Below, piece after piece: positions 31,053-41,755 of a DNA stretch of 64,000 nt. Origin of the DNA: Enterobacter cloacae complex sp. ECNIH7 (GTDB taxonomy: Bacteria > Pseudomonadota > Gammaproteobacteria > Enterobacterales > Enterobacteriaceae). The notes under the pieces are model-generated. The model saw only the letters and a program-made list of their open reading frames with translations, was not told the DNA's origin and did not search any database. Each line of letters begins with the position of its first letter. Within the stretch, counting starts at the first letter, position 1. The stretch lies in the NCBI RefSeq assembly GCF_002208095.1, contig NZ_CP017990.1, positions 1,922,001 through 1,986,000 of the forward strand. The letters are read 5' to 3'. A program made the translations under genes and the position numbers.

Positions 31053-32303
31053 ATGGCCTTTTCTCAAGCGGTCAGCGGCCTGAATGCTGCGGCCACCAAC
31101 CTGGACGTCATTGGCAACAACATCGCCAACTCCGCGACCTATGGTTTTAAATCCGGTTCTGCTTCATTTGCGGACATGTTTGCCGGTTCCAAAGTCGGCC
31201 TGGGCGTGAAAGTTGCGGGCATCACTCAGGACTTTACCGACGGCACCACCACCAACACCGGTCGTGGTCTGGACGTTGCGATCAGCCAGAACGGCTTCTT
31301 CCGTATGGTCGATTCCAACGGTTCAGTGTTCTACAGCCGTAACGGCCAGTTCAAGCTGGACGAAAACCGTACGCTGGTTAACATGCAGGGCATGCAGCTG
31401 ACGGGCTACCCGGCAGCCGGAACGCCTCCAACCGTTCAGACCGGTGCGAACCCTCAGGCGATTACTATCCCGAACACCCTGATGGCGGCGAAATCAACCA
31501 CCACCGCGACGCAGCAGATCAACCTGAACTCAACCGATCCTGTTCAAACTGCCCCGTTCGATGCGACCAACCCGGACACCTACAACAAAAAAGGGACCGT
31601 GACCGTATTCGACAGCCAGGGTAACGCCCACAACATGTACGTCTACTACGTGAAGACGGCCAACAATAAATGGGATCTTTACACTCAGGACGGCAGCGTT
31701 GCGGGTTCAACAGCGGCAAAAGCGGCGCAGATGAACTTTGATGCGAACGGTAACCTGGCGGGTGTCTACAACTACGACGCTGCGGGTGTACTGAGCGCAA
31801 CGCCAAACGCCACGCCGGCCATTAACATCACCACGGGTTCTGTCAGCGGTGCGACGGGGGCGACCTTCTCCCTGAGCTTCCAGAACTCCATGCAGCAGAA
31901 CACCGGTGCAAACAGCGTTGTGGCAACCAATCAGAACGGCTACAAGCCTGGCGACCTGGTGAGCTACCAGATCAACGACGATGGCACCGTGGTGGGAAGC
32001 TACTCTAACGAACAGTCTCAGGTTCTGGGGCAGATCGTGCTGGCAAACTTCGCGAACAACGAAGGCCTGAAATCGGAAGGCGACAACGTCTGGTCTGCCA
32101 CACAGTCCTCCGGCGTGGCGCTGCTGGGTACCGCAGGCACCGGTAACTTCGGCAAGCTGACCAACGGCGCGCTGGAAGCCTCCAACGTGGATATGAGTAA
32201 AGAACTGGTGAACATGATCGTCGCACAGCGTAACTATCAGTCGAACGCGCAGACCATCAAAACCCAGGACCAGATCCTCAACACGCTGGTTAACCTGCGT
32301 TAA
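31053..32303 (+). CDS. flgE: FlgE, flagellar hook protein
   Basis: A 416-residue hook subunit (402 in E. coli). The N-terminal rod/hook signature is LDVIGNNIANSATYGFKSGS and the C-terminal one SNVDMSKELVNMIVAQRNYQ. The surface-exposed middle domain differs most from E. coli and explains the extra length. About 120-130 copies build the hook, whose length is set by FliK. The gene is 26 bp after flgD. Confidence 0.97.
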   Translation: MAFSQAVSGLNAAATNLDVIGNNIANSATYGFKSGSASFADMFAGSKVGLGVKVAGITQDFTDGTTTNTGRGLDVAISQNGFFRMVDSNGSVFYSRNGQFKLDENRTLVNMQGMQLTGYPAAGTPPTVQTGANPQAITIPNTLMAAKSTTTATQQINLNSTDPVQTAPFDATNPDTYNKKGTVTVFDSQGNAHNMYVYYVKTANNKWDLYTQDGSVAGSTAAKAAQMNFDANGNLAGVYNYDAAGVLSATPNATPAINITTGSVSGATGATFSLSFQNSMQQNTGANSVVATNQNGYKPGDLVSYQINDDGTVVGSYSNEQSQVLGQIVLANFANNEGLKSEGDNVWSATQSSGVALLGTAGTGNFGKLTNGALEASNVDMSKELVNMIVAQRNYQSNAQTIKTQDQILNTLVNLR

Positions 32304-32323
32304 GCGGCTAACAGGAAAGCGCA

Positions 32324-33873
<1,550 letters not shown>

Positions 33874-33881
33874 GGTGTAGC

Positions 33882-33905
33882 CCGGTGCGGTAAACGCCGC
33901 ACCGG
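33882..33905 (+). repeat. Intra-operon hairpin between flgG and flgH
   Basis: A 9-bp perfect stem CCGGTGCGG/CCGCACCGG with a 6-nt loop (TAAACG) follows flgG by 8 bp. It resembles a REP unit (GTAGCCCGGTG...CACCGG) and has no T run. It could protect the upstream mRNA or lower expression of flgHIJ. Confidence 0.75.
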
Positions 33906-33930
33906 CTCCCTGTTTTCGAAGATGAAGGCA

Positions 33931-34629
33931 ATGCAAAAAAACGCGGCGTTTCGTTATCCGATACTGACTGTTCTGGCTGTCACCCTCAGCGGGTGTGCTT
34001 TGATCCCGTCTAAACCATTGGTCCAGGGTGCGACGACTGCCCAACCCGTTCCCGGCCCTGCGCCAGTGGTCAACGGCTCCATTTTCCAGACCGCGCAGCC
34101 GATTAATTACGGCTATCAGCCGCTGTTTGAAGATCGCCGCCCGCGTAACGTCGGCGATACATTGACCATTGTGCTGCAGGAAAACGTCAGCGCGAGCAAG
34201 AGCTCGTCGGCGAACGCCAGCCGCGATGGCAAAACGAATTTTGGCTTCGATACCGTCCCGCGCTACCTGCAGGGACTGTTCGGCAACGCGCGAGCAGATG
34301 TCGAGGCCTCTGGCGGCAATACCTTTAACGGTAAAGGTGGCGCGAACGCCAGCAACACCTTCAGCGGTACGCTGACGGTCACGGTTGACCAGGTTCTGGT
34401 TAACGGCAACTTGCACGTTGTGGGTGAAAAACAGATCGCCATCAACCAGGGCACTGAATTCATTCGCTTCTCGGGCGTGGTTAACCCTCGCACCATCAGC
34501 GGCACCAACACCGTTCCGTCTACCCAGGTGGCGGATGCGCGCATTGAGTACGTCGGTAACGGCTATATCAATGAAGCCCAAAATATGGGTTGGCTGCAGC
34601 GCTTCTTCCTTAATTTATCGCCGATGTAA
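33931..34629 (+). CDS. flgH: FlgH, L-ring lipoprotein
   Basis: A 232-residue outer-membrane lipoprotein, the E. coli length, which forms the L ring of the basal body. The signal ends in lipobox TLSGC with acylated Cys22. The body is very conserved, including [20 protein letters not shown] and the C-terminal [13 protein letters not shown]. The ATG at 33931 has AAGGC just upstream; another ATG three codons earlier is in frame. Confidence 0.97.
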   Translation: MQKNAAFRYPILTVLAVTLSGCALIPSKPLVQGATTAQPVPGPAPVVNGSIFQTAQPINYGYQPLFEDRRPRNVGDTLTIVLQENVSASKSSSANASRDGKTNFGFDTVPRYLQGLFGNARADVEASGGNTFNGKGGANASNTFSGTLTVTVDQVLVNGNLHVVGEKQIAINQGTEFIRFSGVVNPRTISGTNTVPSTQVADARIEYVGNGYINEAQNMGWLQRFFLNLSPM

Positions 34630-34641
34630 GCGAGGTGACCC

Positions 34642-35739
34642 ATGTTTAAATCGATCTTCGCCGTGGCGCTCGCGCTGGTGACAACATTTGCCCAGGCTGA
34701 CCGTATTCGCGATCTCACCAGCGTTCAGGGTGTGCGTGAAAACTCTCTGATTGGCTACGGCCTGGTGGTTGGTCTGGATGGTACCGGTGACCAGACGACC
34801 CAGACGCCGTTCACCACCCAAAGCCTGAACAACATGCTTTCCCAACTCGGCATTACCGTGCCGGCGGGAACCAACATGCAGCTGAAAAACGTGGCCGCGG
34901 TAATGGTCACCGCGTCCTACCCGGCGTTTGCGCGTCAGGGGCAGACCATTGATGTGGTGGTCTCCTCAATGGGTAACGCCAAAAGCCTGCGCGGCGGTAC
35001 GCTGCTGATGACCCCGCTGAAAGGCGTTGATAGCCAGGTGTATGCGCTGGCGCAGGGGAACATTCTGGTTGGCGGTGCGGGGGCATCCGCAGGCGGAAGC
35101 AGCGTGCAGGTGAACCAGCTGAACGGTGGACGTATCACCAACGGTGCAATCATTGAGCGTGAACTGCCGACCCAGTTTGGCGCGGGCAATACCATCAACC
35201 TGCAGCTTAATAATGAAGACTTCACGATGGCGCAGCAAATTGCCGATACCATCAACCGCAGCCGCGGCTACGGTAACGCAACGGCACTCGACGCGCGCAC
35301 CGTGCAGATCCGCACCTCTACCGGCAGCAGCAACCAGGTGCGCATGCTGGCTGATATTCAGAATATGGAAGTTAACGTTCCGGTCCAGGATGCGAAAGTG
35401 ATCATCAACTCCCGTACCGGCTCGGTGGTGATGAACCGGGAAGTGTCGCTGGACAGCTGTGCCGTGGCGCAGGGTAACCTCTCCGTGACGGTTAACCGCT
35501 CCGCGAACGTGAGCCAGCCGAACACGCCATTTGGCGGCGGTCAGACGGTGGTAACACCGCAAACGCAGATTGATATGCGCCAGAGCGGTGGGTCGCTGCA
35601 GAGCGTTCGCTCCAGCGCCAACCTGAACAGCGTGGTGCGTGCCCTGAACGCCCTGGGCGCAACGCCGATGGATCTGATGTCCATCCTGCAATCCATGCAA
35701 AGCGCGGGCTGCCTGCGCGCCAAACTGGAAATCATCTAA
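34642..35739 (+). CDS. flgI: FlgI, P-ring protein
   Basis: A 365-residue periplasmic protein, the E. coli length, exported by a signal peptide ([19 protein letters not shown]) and assembled around the rod in the peptidoglycan layer with FlgA help. The mature N-terminus [20 protein letters not shown] and the two family cysteines (DSCAVAQ and SAGCLRAK, which form a disulphide) are present. Its stop codon overlaps the flgJ start by one base (TAATG). Confidence 0.98.
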   Translation: MFKSIFAVALALVTTFAQADRIRDLTSVQGVRENSLIGYGLVVGLDGTGDQTTQTPFTTQSLNNMLSQLGITVPAGTNMQLKNVAAVMVTASYPAFARQGQTIDVVVSSMGNAKSLRGGTLLMTPLKGVDSQVYALAQGNILVGGAGASAGGSSVQVNQLNGGRITNGAIIERELPTQFGAGNTINLQLNNEDFTMAQQIADTINRSRGYGNATALDARTVQIRTSTGSSNQVRMLADIQNMEVNVPVQDAKVIINSRTGSVVMNREVSLDSCAVAQGNLSVTVNRSANVSQPNTPFGGGQTVVTPQTQIDMRQSGGSLQSVRSSANLNSVVRALNALGATPMDLMSILQSMQSAGCLRAKLEII

Positions 35740-36692
35740 TGCTGACCGATAGCAAACTGTTGACCAGTGCAGCCTGGGACGCCCAGTCGCTCAACGAACT
35801 GAAAACCAAAGCAGGCAAAGACCCGGCGGCGAACATCCGCCCGGTCGCCCGCCAGGTGGAAGGGATGTTTGTACAGATGATGCTGAAAAGCATGCGCGAA
35901 ACCCTGCCGAAAGACGGGATGTTCAGCAGTGATTCAACGCGTCTCTACACCAGCATGTATGACCAGCAGATTGCGCAGCAGATGACCGCTGGTAAAGGCC
36001 TCGGTCTGGCTGACATGATTGTGAAACAGACCGAAGCCGCGCAGGGCATTCAGCCTCAGGAACAGACGCAGCAGGTGCCGATGAAGTTCGACCTGGAAAC
36101 GGTGACCAGTTATCAGAACCAGGCTCTGACGCAAATGGTGCGTAAAGCGATGCCAAAAGCCACTGGCAGCGGCGATGAGCCGCTCTCCGGTGACAGCAAA
36201 GACTTCCTGGCGCAGCTTTCTCTGCCCGCGCGTCTCGCCAGCGAACAGAGCGGCGTGCCGCATCACCTGATTCTGGCGCAGGCCGCGCTGGAGTCGGGCT
36301 GGGGTCAGCGTCAGATCCGCAAGGAAAACGGCGATCCGAGCTTCAACATCTTCGGCGTAAAGGCCACCTCCAGCTGGAAGGGGCCAACAACGGAGATCAC
36401 GACCACCGAATACGAGAACGGTGCGACGGTGAAGGTCAAAGCAAAATTCCGCGTCTACAGCTCCTATCTGGAAGCATTGTCCGACTACGTTGGCCTGCTG
36501 AGCCGAAATCCGCGTTATACCGCCGTTACGCAGGCGGCGACGGCGGAGCAGGGCGCTCAGGCCTTACAAAACGCGGGCTACGCGACTGACCCGAACTATG
36601 CACGCAAGCTCACCAGCATGATCCAGCAGCTGAAATCCATGGGCGAGAAGGTCAGCAAAGCCTATAGCACAGATATTGAAAATCTGTTCTGA
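35739..36692 (+). CDS. flgJ: FlgJ, rod cap and peptidoglycan hydrolase
   Basis: A 317-residue two-domain protein (313 in E. coli). The N-terminal half (to about 150) caps the growing rod, with the block EGMFVQMMLKSMRETLPKDG. The C-terminal half is a GH73 glucosaminidase that opens the peptidoglycan; the catalytic glutamate lies in ILAQAALESGWGQRQI and the second conserved block is NIFGVKATSSWKG. The gene ends the class 2 operon; flgK follows after about 75 bp with its own expected sigma-28 promoter. Confidence 0.97.
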   Translation: MLTDSKLLTSAAWDAQSLNELKTKAGKDPAANIRPVARQVEGMFVQMMLKSMRETLPKDGMFSSDSTRLYTSMYDQQIAQQMTAGKGLGLADMIVKQTEAAQGIQPQEQTQQVPMKFDLETVTSYQNQALTQMVRKAMPKATGSGDEPLSGDSKDFLAQLSLPARLASEQSGVPHHLILAQAALESGWGQRQIRKENGDPSFNIFGVKATSSWKGPTTEITTTEYENGATVKVKAKFRVYSSYLEALSDYVGLLSRNPRYTAVTQAATAEQGAQALQNAGYATDPNYARKLTSMIQQLKSMGEKVSKAYSTDIENLF

Positions 36693-36767
36693 AAGTTCTC
36701 AAGTCCCGGTGGAGGTTGCCGATAACCTTCATCAGGACTCGTGTCTGAACGTATAAAAGGAACCCCC

Positions 36768-38408
36768 ATGTCCAGTTTGATTAACAGCGCCATGAGTGGC
36801 CTCAGTGCCGCGCAGTCGGCACTCAATACCGTCAGTAATAATATTTCAAGCTATAACGTGGCAGGTTACACCCGCCAGACCACGGTGCTGGGCGCATCTA
36901 ACAGCACGCTGACCGGCGGTGGCTGGGTGGGTAACGGGGTTTATGTCTCCGGTGTCCAGCGTGAGTATGACGCCTTCATCACCAACCAGCTGCGCGCCGC
37001 GCAGACGCAGAGCAGCGGTCTGACGACGCGCTATCAGCAGATGTCAAAAATTGACGATGTGCTCTCCGATACCACCAACTCGCTCTCCACCACCCTGCAG
37101 GATTTCTTCAAAAGCCTGCAAACCCTGGTGAGCAACGCGGAAGACCCGGCTGCACGTCAGACGGTGCTGGGTAAAGCGAGTGGTCTGGTCAATCAGTTTA
37201 AAACCAACGATCAGTATCTCCGTGACCAGGACGCGCAGGTTAATACCGCCATCTCAAGCAGCGTGTCTCAGATCAACAACTACGCGGCACAGATTGCGAA
37301 TCTGAACGATCAGATCTCCCGTCTGACCGGCGTTGGCGCGGGCGCGTCACCTAACGATCTTCTGGACCAGCGCGATCAGCTCGTGACTGAACTGAACAAA
37401 ATCGTGGGCGTGGAAGTCTCCGTGCAGGATAGCGGCACGTTTAATATCTCTCTCGGTAACGGTTACAGCCTGGTACAGGGCAGCAAAGCCAGCCAGCTGG
37501 CGGCCGTGAAGTCCAGCGCCGATCCGGCTCGTACCACTATCGCCTACGTCGATGACGTGGCGGGCAATATTGAGATCCCGGAGAAATTTATCACCACCGG
37601 TTCTTTAGGCGGTTTACTGACCTTCCGCACGGAAGATCTGGATAAAGCCCGTAACAGCCTGAACCAGATGGCGCTGGCCTTTGCCGACGCGATGAACACG
37701 CAGCATGAAGCCGGTTTTGATGCGAACGGTGATGCGGGCGGTAAGCTGTTCAACTTTGGTTCTCCGGCGGTCCTGTCCAACAGCAAGAACGGCGGTTCGG
37801 CCGTTGTTACGGCGTCTGTGGCGGACAGCAAACAGGTCCAGGCGACAGACTATAAGCTGCAGTTTAACGGCACTGACTGGACGGTCACCCGCTCGTCAGA
37901 CAAAACCAGCTTTACGATGAGCCCGGATGCCAGCGGCAATCTGTCTTTTGATGGCCTTAACGTCAACGTGAGCGGCACGGCAAATACCAAAGACAGCTTT
38001 ACCGTGAAGCCTGTTTCCAACGTCATCATGAACATGGATCTCGCGATCGGCGACGAGTCTAAACTGGCGATGGCATCTGTGCAGAACGGCGGCGAAAGTG
38101 ACAACCGTAACGGCCAGAAACTGCTCGATCTGCAAAACGGCAAAGTGGTGGGTGGAAATAAAACCTTCAACGATGCGTATGCCTCTCTCGTCAGTACCGT
38201 CGGTAGCTCAACGGCGTCACTGAAGGTGAGCAGCCAGACGAAAGCCAACGTGGAAACGCAGTTAATCAAGCAGCAGCAGACCATCTCTGGGGTAAACCTC
38301 GACGAAGAGTATGGCAATTTGCAGCGTTATCAGCAGTATTACCTGGCCAATGCCCAGGTTCTACAAACTGCCAGTACGCTCTTCGATGCAATTATCAACA
38401 TTCGTTAA
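36768..38408 (+). CDS. flgK: FlgK, hook-filament junction protein 1
   Basis: A 546-residue junction protein (547 in E. coli) that, with FlgL, joins the hook to the filament and is carried to export by FlgN. The N-terminal motif SALNTVSNNISSYNVAGYTR and the C-terminal GVNLDEEYGNLQRYQQYYLA are the conserved coiled-coil segments; the middle is variable. I chose the ATG at 36768, after AAAAGGAACCCCC; an in-frame GTG at 36741 would add nine residues. Confidence 0.97.
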   Translation: MSSLINSAMSGLSAAQSALNTVSNNISSYNVAGYTRQTTVLGASNSTLTGGGWVGNGVYVSGVQREYDAFITNQLRAAQTQSSGLTTRYQQMSKIDDVLSDTTNSLSTTLQDFFKSLQTLVSNAEDPAARQTVLGKASGLVNQFKTNDQYLRDQDAQVNTAISSSVSQINNYAAQIANLNDQISRLTGVGAGASPNDLLDQRDQLVTELNKIVGVEVSVQDSGTFNISLGNGYSLVQGSKASQLAAVKSSADPARTTIAYVDDVAGNIEIPEKFITTGSLGGLLTFRTEDLDKARNSLNQMALAFADAMNTQHEAGFDANGDAGGKLFNFGSPAVLSNSKNGGSAVVTASVADSKQVQATDYKLQFNGTDWTVTRSSDKTSFTMSPDASGNLSFDGLNVNVSGTANTKDSFTVKPVSNVIMNMDLAIGDESKLAMASVQNGGESDNRNGQKLLDLQNGKVVGGNKTFNDAYASLVSTVGSSTASLKVSSQTKANVETQLIKQQQTISGVNLDEEYGNLQRYQQYYLANAQVLQTASTLFDAIINIR

Positions 38409-38422
38409 GGTTGAGGTGAACA

Positions 38423-39376
38423 ATGCGTATTAGCACCCAGATGATGTACGAGCAGAACATGCGTGGGATCACCGATTCCCAGAGCAGATGGCTGAGCTAC
38501 GGTGAGCAGATGTCCACCGGCAAGCGCGTCAATCGTCCTTCGGACGATCCTATCGCCGCGTCGCAGGCCATCGTGCTGTCACAGTCTCAGTCGCAAAACA
38601 GCCAGTTCGCGCTCGCGCGTACCTTTGCAACGCAGAAGGTCTCGCTGGAAGATAACGTGTTAACCCAGGTCAACACTGCGATCTCAAGCGTGCGCGAGAA
38701 GCTGGTTTACGCCTCAAACGGCACATTAAGCGATGACGACCGTCTTTCTCTGGCGACCGATATTCAGGGGATCCGCGATCAGCTGATGAACCTTGCCAAC
38801 ACGACGGATGGTAATGGCCGCTTTATCTTTGCGGGATACAAAACCGAGAGCGCACCGTTTGATGCCGCGACCGGAGATTACAACGGCGGCGCTGAGGCTA
38901 TCACGCAGCAGGTTGATACGGCGCGAAATATGACCATCAGCCATACCGGCCAGCAAATTTTCGAAAGCATTACCAGTAATGCGGAACAGCTGCCGGGCGG
39001 TGGATATGGCCAGACCAACATGTTCAAAATTCTGGACTCTGCTATTGCCTCGCTGAAGATACCGATTGAGAACGATCCGGCTGCCGCAACGGCGCAAAGC
39101 CAGGTGATTGCCAATGCGCAAATCGGCATCAAAAACTCCCAGAACAATATCCTGACGGTCGTTGCGGATGTGGGAACCAAGATGAACGAGCTGGAAAAAC
39201 TCGATACGCTGGGCGATGACCGCGCGCTGGGTCAGACCAAGCAGATGAGTGACCTGGTTGATGTTGACTGGAACGAAGCGATTTCCTCTTACACCATGCA
39301 GCAGGCGGCCCTGCAGGCGTCTTATAAAGCGTTTAGCGATATGCAGGGCATGTCTCTGTTCCAGCTGAACAAATAA
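38423..39376 (+). CDS. flgL: FlgL, hook-filament junction protein 2
   Basis: A 317-residue junction protein, the E. coli length. The flagellin-like N-terminus contains MSTGKRVNRPSDDPIAASQA and the C-terminus ISSYTMQQAALQASYKAFSD. FlgL sits between FlgK and flagellin. It starts 14 bp after flgK in the same transcript and ends at a strong terminator. In E. coli rne comes next; here two extra genes intervene. Confidence 0.97.
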   Translation: MRISTQMMYEQNMRGITDSQSRWLSYGEQMSTGKRVNRPSDDPIAASQAIVLSQSQSQNSQFALARTFATQKVSLEDNVLTQVNTAISSVREKLVYASNGTLSDDDRLSLATDIQGIRDQLMNLANTTDGNGRFIFAGYKTESAPFDAATGDYNGGAEAITQQVDTARNMTISHTGQQIFESITSNAEQLPGGGYGQTNMFKILDSAIASLKIPIENDPAAATAQSQVIANAQIGIKNSQNNILTVVADVGTKMNELEKLDTLGDDRALGQTKQMSDLVDVDWNEAISSYTMQQAALQASYKAFSDMQGMSLFQLNK

Positions 39377-39421
39377 CATCTTGACCTCTTGGAACATGTC
39401 TTGAAACTGGGCATGTTTTAC

Positions 39422-39453
39422 TGCCCAATCCGTCTGGATTGGGCATTTTTTTT
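39422..39453. terminator. flgKL terminator
   Basis: A 10-bp perfect stem TGCCCAATCC/GGATTGGGCA (39422-39431 and 39436-39445) with a GTCT loop is followed by eight T. Its tail overlaps the stop codon of the convergent MFS gene. Confidence 0.95.
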
Positions 39454-40666
39454 ATGCAACTTCTGCTGATGCGGAGGTGACTCGTGCGCTTTCTATCAGA
39501 CGGATTGCCAGCGCAATGACGCCACAGACCGTCGCCAGCGCGACCACGCCCGTCCAGCCGGCCAGCGAGTAAATATTGCTGCCTAACGCGGAACCCAGCG
39601 CCATCCCGATAAAGACCACCGTAAAGAGCAGGGCGTTGAGACGGCCCCGCGCCTGCGGTTCAAGGCTATATACCAGGTTCTGGTGAGCGACCAGGCTGGA
39701 CTGCAGACCCAGGTCGAACCCAACGGCGGAGATGGCGATCAGAATCAGCTGTCCATGAACGCCCAGCGCGGGCATCAGGAACATCAGGGCGAATGATACG
39801 GTCACAAGAACGGCACCAAGCTGCGTGACTTTTCCTGCGCCCAGTTTGTCTGCCAGACCCCCTGCCAGCGGGGCAGCTAACGCACCGGCGGCACCTGCAA
39901 TACCAAAACCACCCGCTACGGCACTCCCCAGGTGATAGCGTTCCAGCAGCATGACCGCAAGCGTAGACCAGAAGGCGCTAAAGGCAATCGACAGAAAACC
40001 CTGAGCCAGCGCCGCACGGCGCAGCGCCGGATAGCGACGCCAGAGATGTTCCATTGAGCGCATCAGAGCGGGGTAGCTAAGCGTAGAGTGAATGGCAAAA
40101 CGGGGAAGCACAAACCACATCATCACCCCGATGAACGCAATGCTCGCCGCCGCCAGCTGGTACATGACGCGCCAGCCAAACGCTTCGCTCACCACGCCGC
40201 TCACGGTTCTGGATAATAAGATACCCATCAGCAGCCCGGTCATTACCGTGCCCACGGTTTTCCCCTGTTTACCTTCCGGCGCAAGGATGGCTGCGGCAGG
40301 GACGATATCCTGTGCCATGGTGGCGGCCATGCCGATGAGCAGGCTTGCCAGCAGCAGAGAGTGGATCTGCCCGGTCAGGCTACAGCCGAGAAGAAACAGC
40401 GCCAGCGCCGCACTCTTTATCAGGATTAACGTCCTGCGGTCGTGGCGATCGCCGAGCGGCAGCAGGAACAGGATCCCCAGGGCATATCCCGCCTGGGTGA
40501 GCGTCGGAACCAGGCCCATTCCTTCGATACTCAGATGAAGGTCTGCACCCATCAGCGGCAGCAGAGGCTGGGCATAATAGATAGATGCCACGCTGAAACC
40601 TGCACCGATCGCCAGCATTAAGATTACCCAGCGGCTCACGGCATGGGCGGCGGTTGTTGTGTTCAT
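39452..40666 (-). CDS. MFS transporter, DHA1-type, substrate unknown
   Basis: A 404-residue major facilitator with twelve predicted membrane segments. The motif A loop LPLGDRHDRRTLILIK follows segment two, and segments one and four show GAGFSVASIYYAQPLLPLMG and QDIVPAAAILAPEGKQGKTV. This is the pattern of putative DHA1 exporters such as E. coli YgaY; the substrate cannot be inferred. It is divergent from a LysR gene with a 109-bp gap, a common regulator-transporter arrangement. The pair lies between flgL and rne, which adjoin in E. coli, so it was gained here or lost there. Base composition looks like its neighbours. Confidence 0.9.
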   Translation of the reverse strand: MNTTTAAHAVSRWVILMLAIGAGFSVASIYYAQPLLPLMGADLHLSIEGMGLVPTLTQAGYALGILFLLPLGDRHDRRTLILIKSAALALFLLGCSLTGQIHSLLLASLLIGMAATMAQDIVPAAAILAPEGKQGKTVGTVMTGLLMGILLSRTVSGVVSEAFGWRVMYQLAAASIAFIGVMMWFVLPRFAIHSTLSYPALMRSMEHLWRRYPALRRAALAQGFLSIAFSAFWSTLAVMLLERYHLGSAVAGGFGIAGAAGALAAPLAGGLADKLGAGKVTQLGAVLVTVSFALMFLMPALGVHGQLILIAISAVGFDLGLQSSLVAHQNLVYSLEPQARGRLNALLFTVVFIGMALGSALGSNIYSLAGWTGVVALATVCGVIALAIRLIESARVTSASAEVA

Positions 40667-40744
40667 AAGATGTTCCTCATTCGTCGTGTGAGGCTATTTT
40701 TTATCAGTACGCCTTGCGACGGTAGCGGGCCCGGTGGTAAAACG

Positions 40745-40765
40745 CTTATACGTTGAACGTATAAG
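40745..40765. promoter_or_regulatory. Palindromic operator candidate in the MFS/LysR divergent promoter
   Basis: CTTATACGT (40745-40753) and ACGTATAAG (40757-40765) are exact reverse complements separated by TGA. The element fits LysR-type binding geometry (dyad TATAC-N7-GTATA) and overlaps a possible -10 (TATAAG) for the LysR gene, so autoregulation and control of the transporter are plausible. Confidence 0.75.
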
Positions 40766-40775
40766 TGAAAATGCG

Positions 40776-41714
40776 ATGAAAAGAGCTGAGCGTATAGACA
40801 GGGTGGAGTTAATGCGGACGTTTGTTCGTATCGTTGAGGCGGGCTCCCTCTCAGCGGCGGCGCGGCAGCTGGCCACTACCCAGGCCACGGTAAGCAGACG
40901 GTTACAGTCGCTTGAGACCATGCTGGGCGTGCGCCTGATTTTGCGCACCACCCACACGACGCGGCTGACGGATGACGGCGAGCGCTGCTATCAGCACGCC
41001 CGTCGGGTGATTGACAGCTGGCTGGCGCTGGAAGATGAGGTGGGGCAGACGGAAGATGAGCCGGTAGGCGTGCTGCGGGTGCGCGCTCCGCACGCGTTTG
41101 GCCAGGACCAGCTTCTGAAACCCGTAACCGAGTTTTTGCAACGCTATCCGCAGCTTTCGATTGAGTGGATGCTCAACGATCGGTCGGCGGACTTTCTCGG
41201 CGACAACCTTGACTGTGCGATTCGGGTGGGCGTGGAAGTCGATCCGGCGACCGTGTCCGTGCTGCTGGCCGAAGTGCCGCGCTCGGTAGTGGCTTCACCG
41301 GCGCTGCTGGCCCGTTTTCCGACGGTCATCACGCCGGAGGATTTGCAGCAGTTTCCCTGGATAGCGATCAGCTCTTTCTACCAGCGCCATGTGGAGCTGT
41401 TCCACGATGCATCACCCGCCACCGCGCGAGTGGCGATTACCCCGCGCCTCAGCACCGATAGTCTGTATGTCGCACGCAATACGGCGCTCACCGGGCTTGG
41501 CGTGGCGGTGGTATCCAGCTGGACGGTACAGGATGATATTCGGGAAGGGCGGCTGGTGCATTTGCTGCCAGACTGGCAGCCAGCGGCGTTACCGGTGCAT
41601 CTTGTTTACCCCTGGTCCCGCTATTATCCGGCACGCTTGCGGCGTTTTCTGGAGTTGATGCGGCAGGTCATGCCTGAGGTGACCGGAATGAGAAAGCCCG
41701 TACAGCAGCCATAA
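40776..41714 (+). CDS. LysR-family transcriptional regulator, probable regulator of the adjacent MFS gene
   Basis: A 312-residue LysR-type regulator. The winged helix-turn-helix is at the N-terminus (FVRIVEAGSLSAAARQLATT, then QATVSRRLQSLETMLGVRL) and the periplasmic-binding-like effector domain runs from about residue 100, with DCAIRVGVEVDP and GLGVAVVSSW. It resembles the large CrgA/DsdC-like group whose members often regulate a divergent efflux gene. The start is uncertain: ATG 40776 has no clear ribosome-binding site, while ATG 40812 follows GGTGGAG but would trim the first helix. It faces rne with a shared terminator. Confidence 0.9.
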   Translation: MKRAERIDRVELMRTFVRIVEAGSLSAAARQLATTQATVSRRLQSLETMLGVRLILRTTHTTRLTDDGERCYQHARRVIDSWLALEDEVGQTEDEPVGVLRVRAPHAFGQDQLLKPVTEFLQRYPQLSIEWMLNDRSADFLGDNLDCAIRVGVEVDPATVSVLLAEVPRSVVASPALLARFPTVITPEDLQQFPWIAISSFYQRHVELFHDASPATARVAITPRLSTDSLYVARNTALTGLGVAVVSSWTVQDDIREGRLVHLLPDWQPAALPVHLVYPWSRYYPARLRRFLELMRQVMPEVTGMRKPVQQP

Positions 41715-41742
41715 AAAAAGCCGACCCGAAGGTCGGCTTTTT
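41713..41742. terminator. Bidirectional terminator between the LysR gene and rne
   Basis: A 10-bp perfect stem AAAGCCGACC/GGTCGGCTTT (41717-41726 and 41731-41740) with a CGAA loop is flanked by A and T runs. It can end rne transcription and the convergent LysR gene. Confidence 0.95.
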
Positions 41743-41755
41743 ACTTTCAGCGTCG

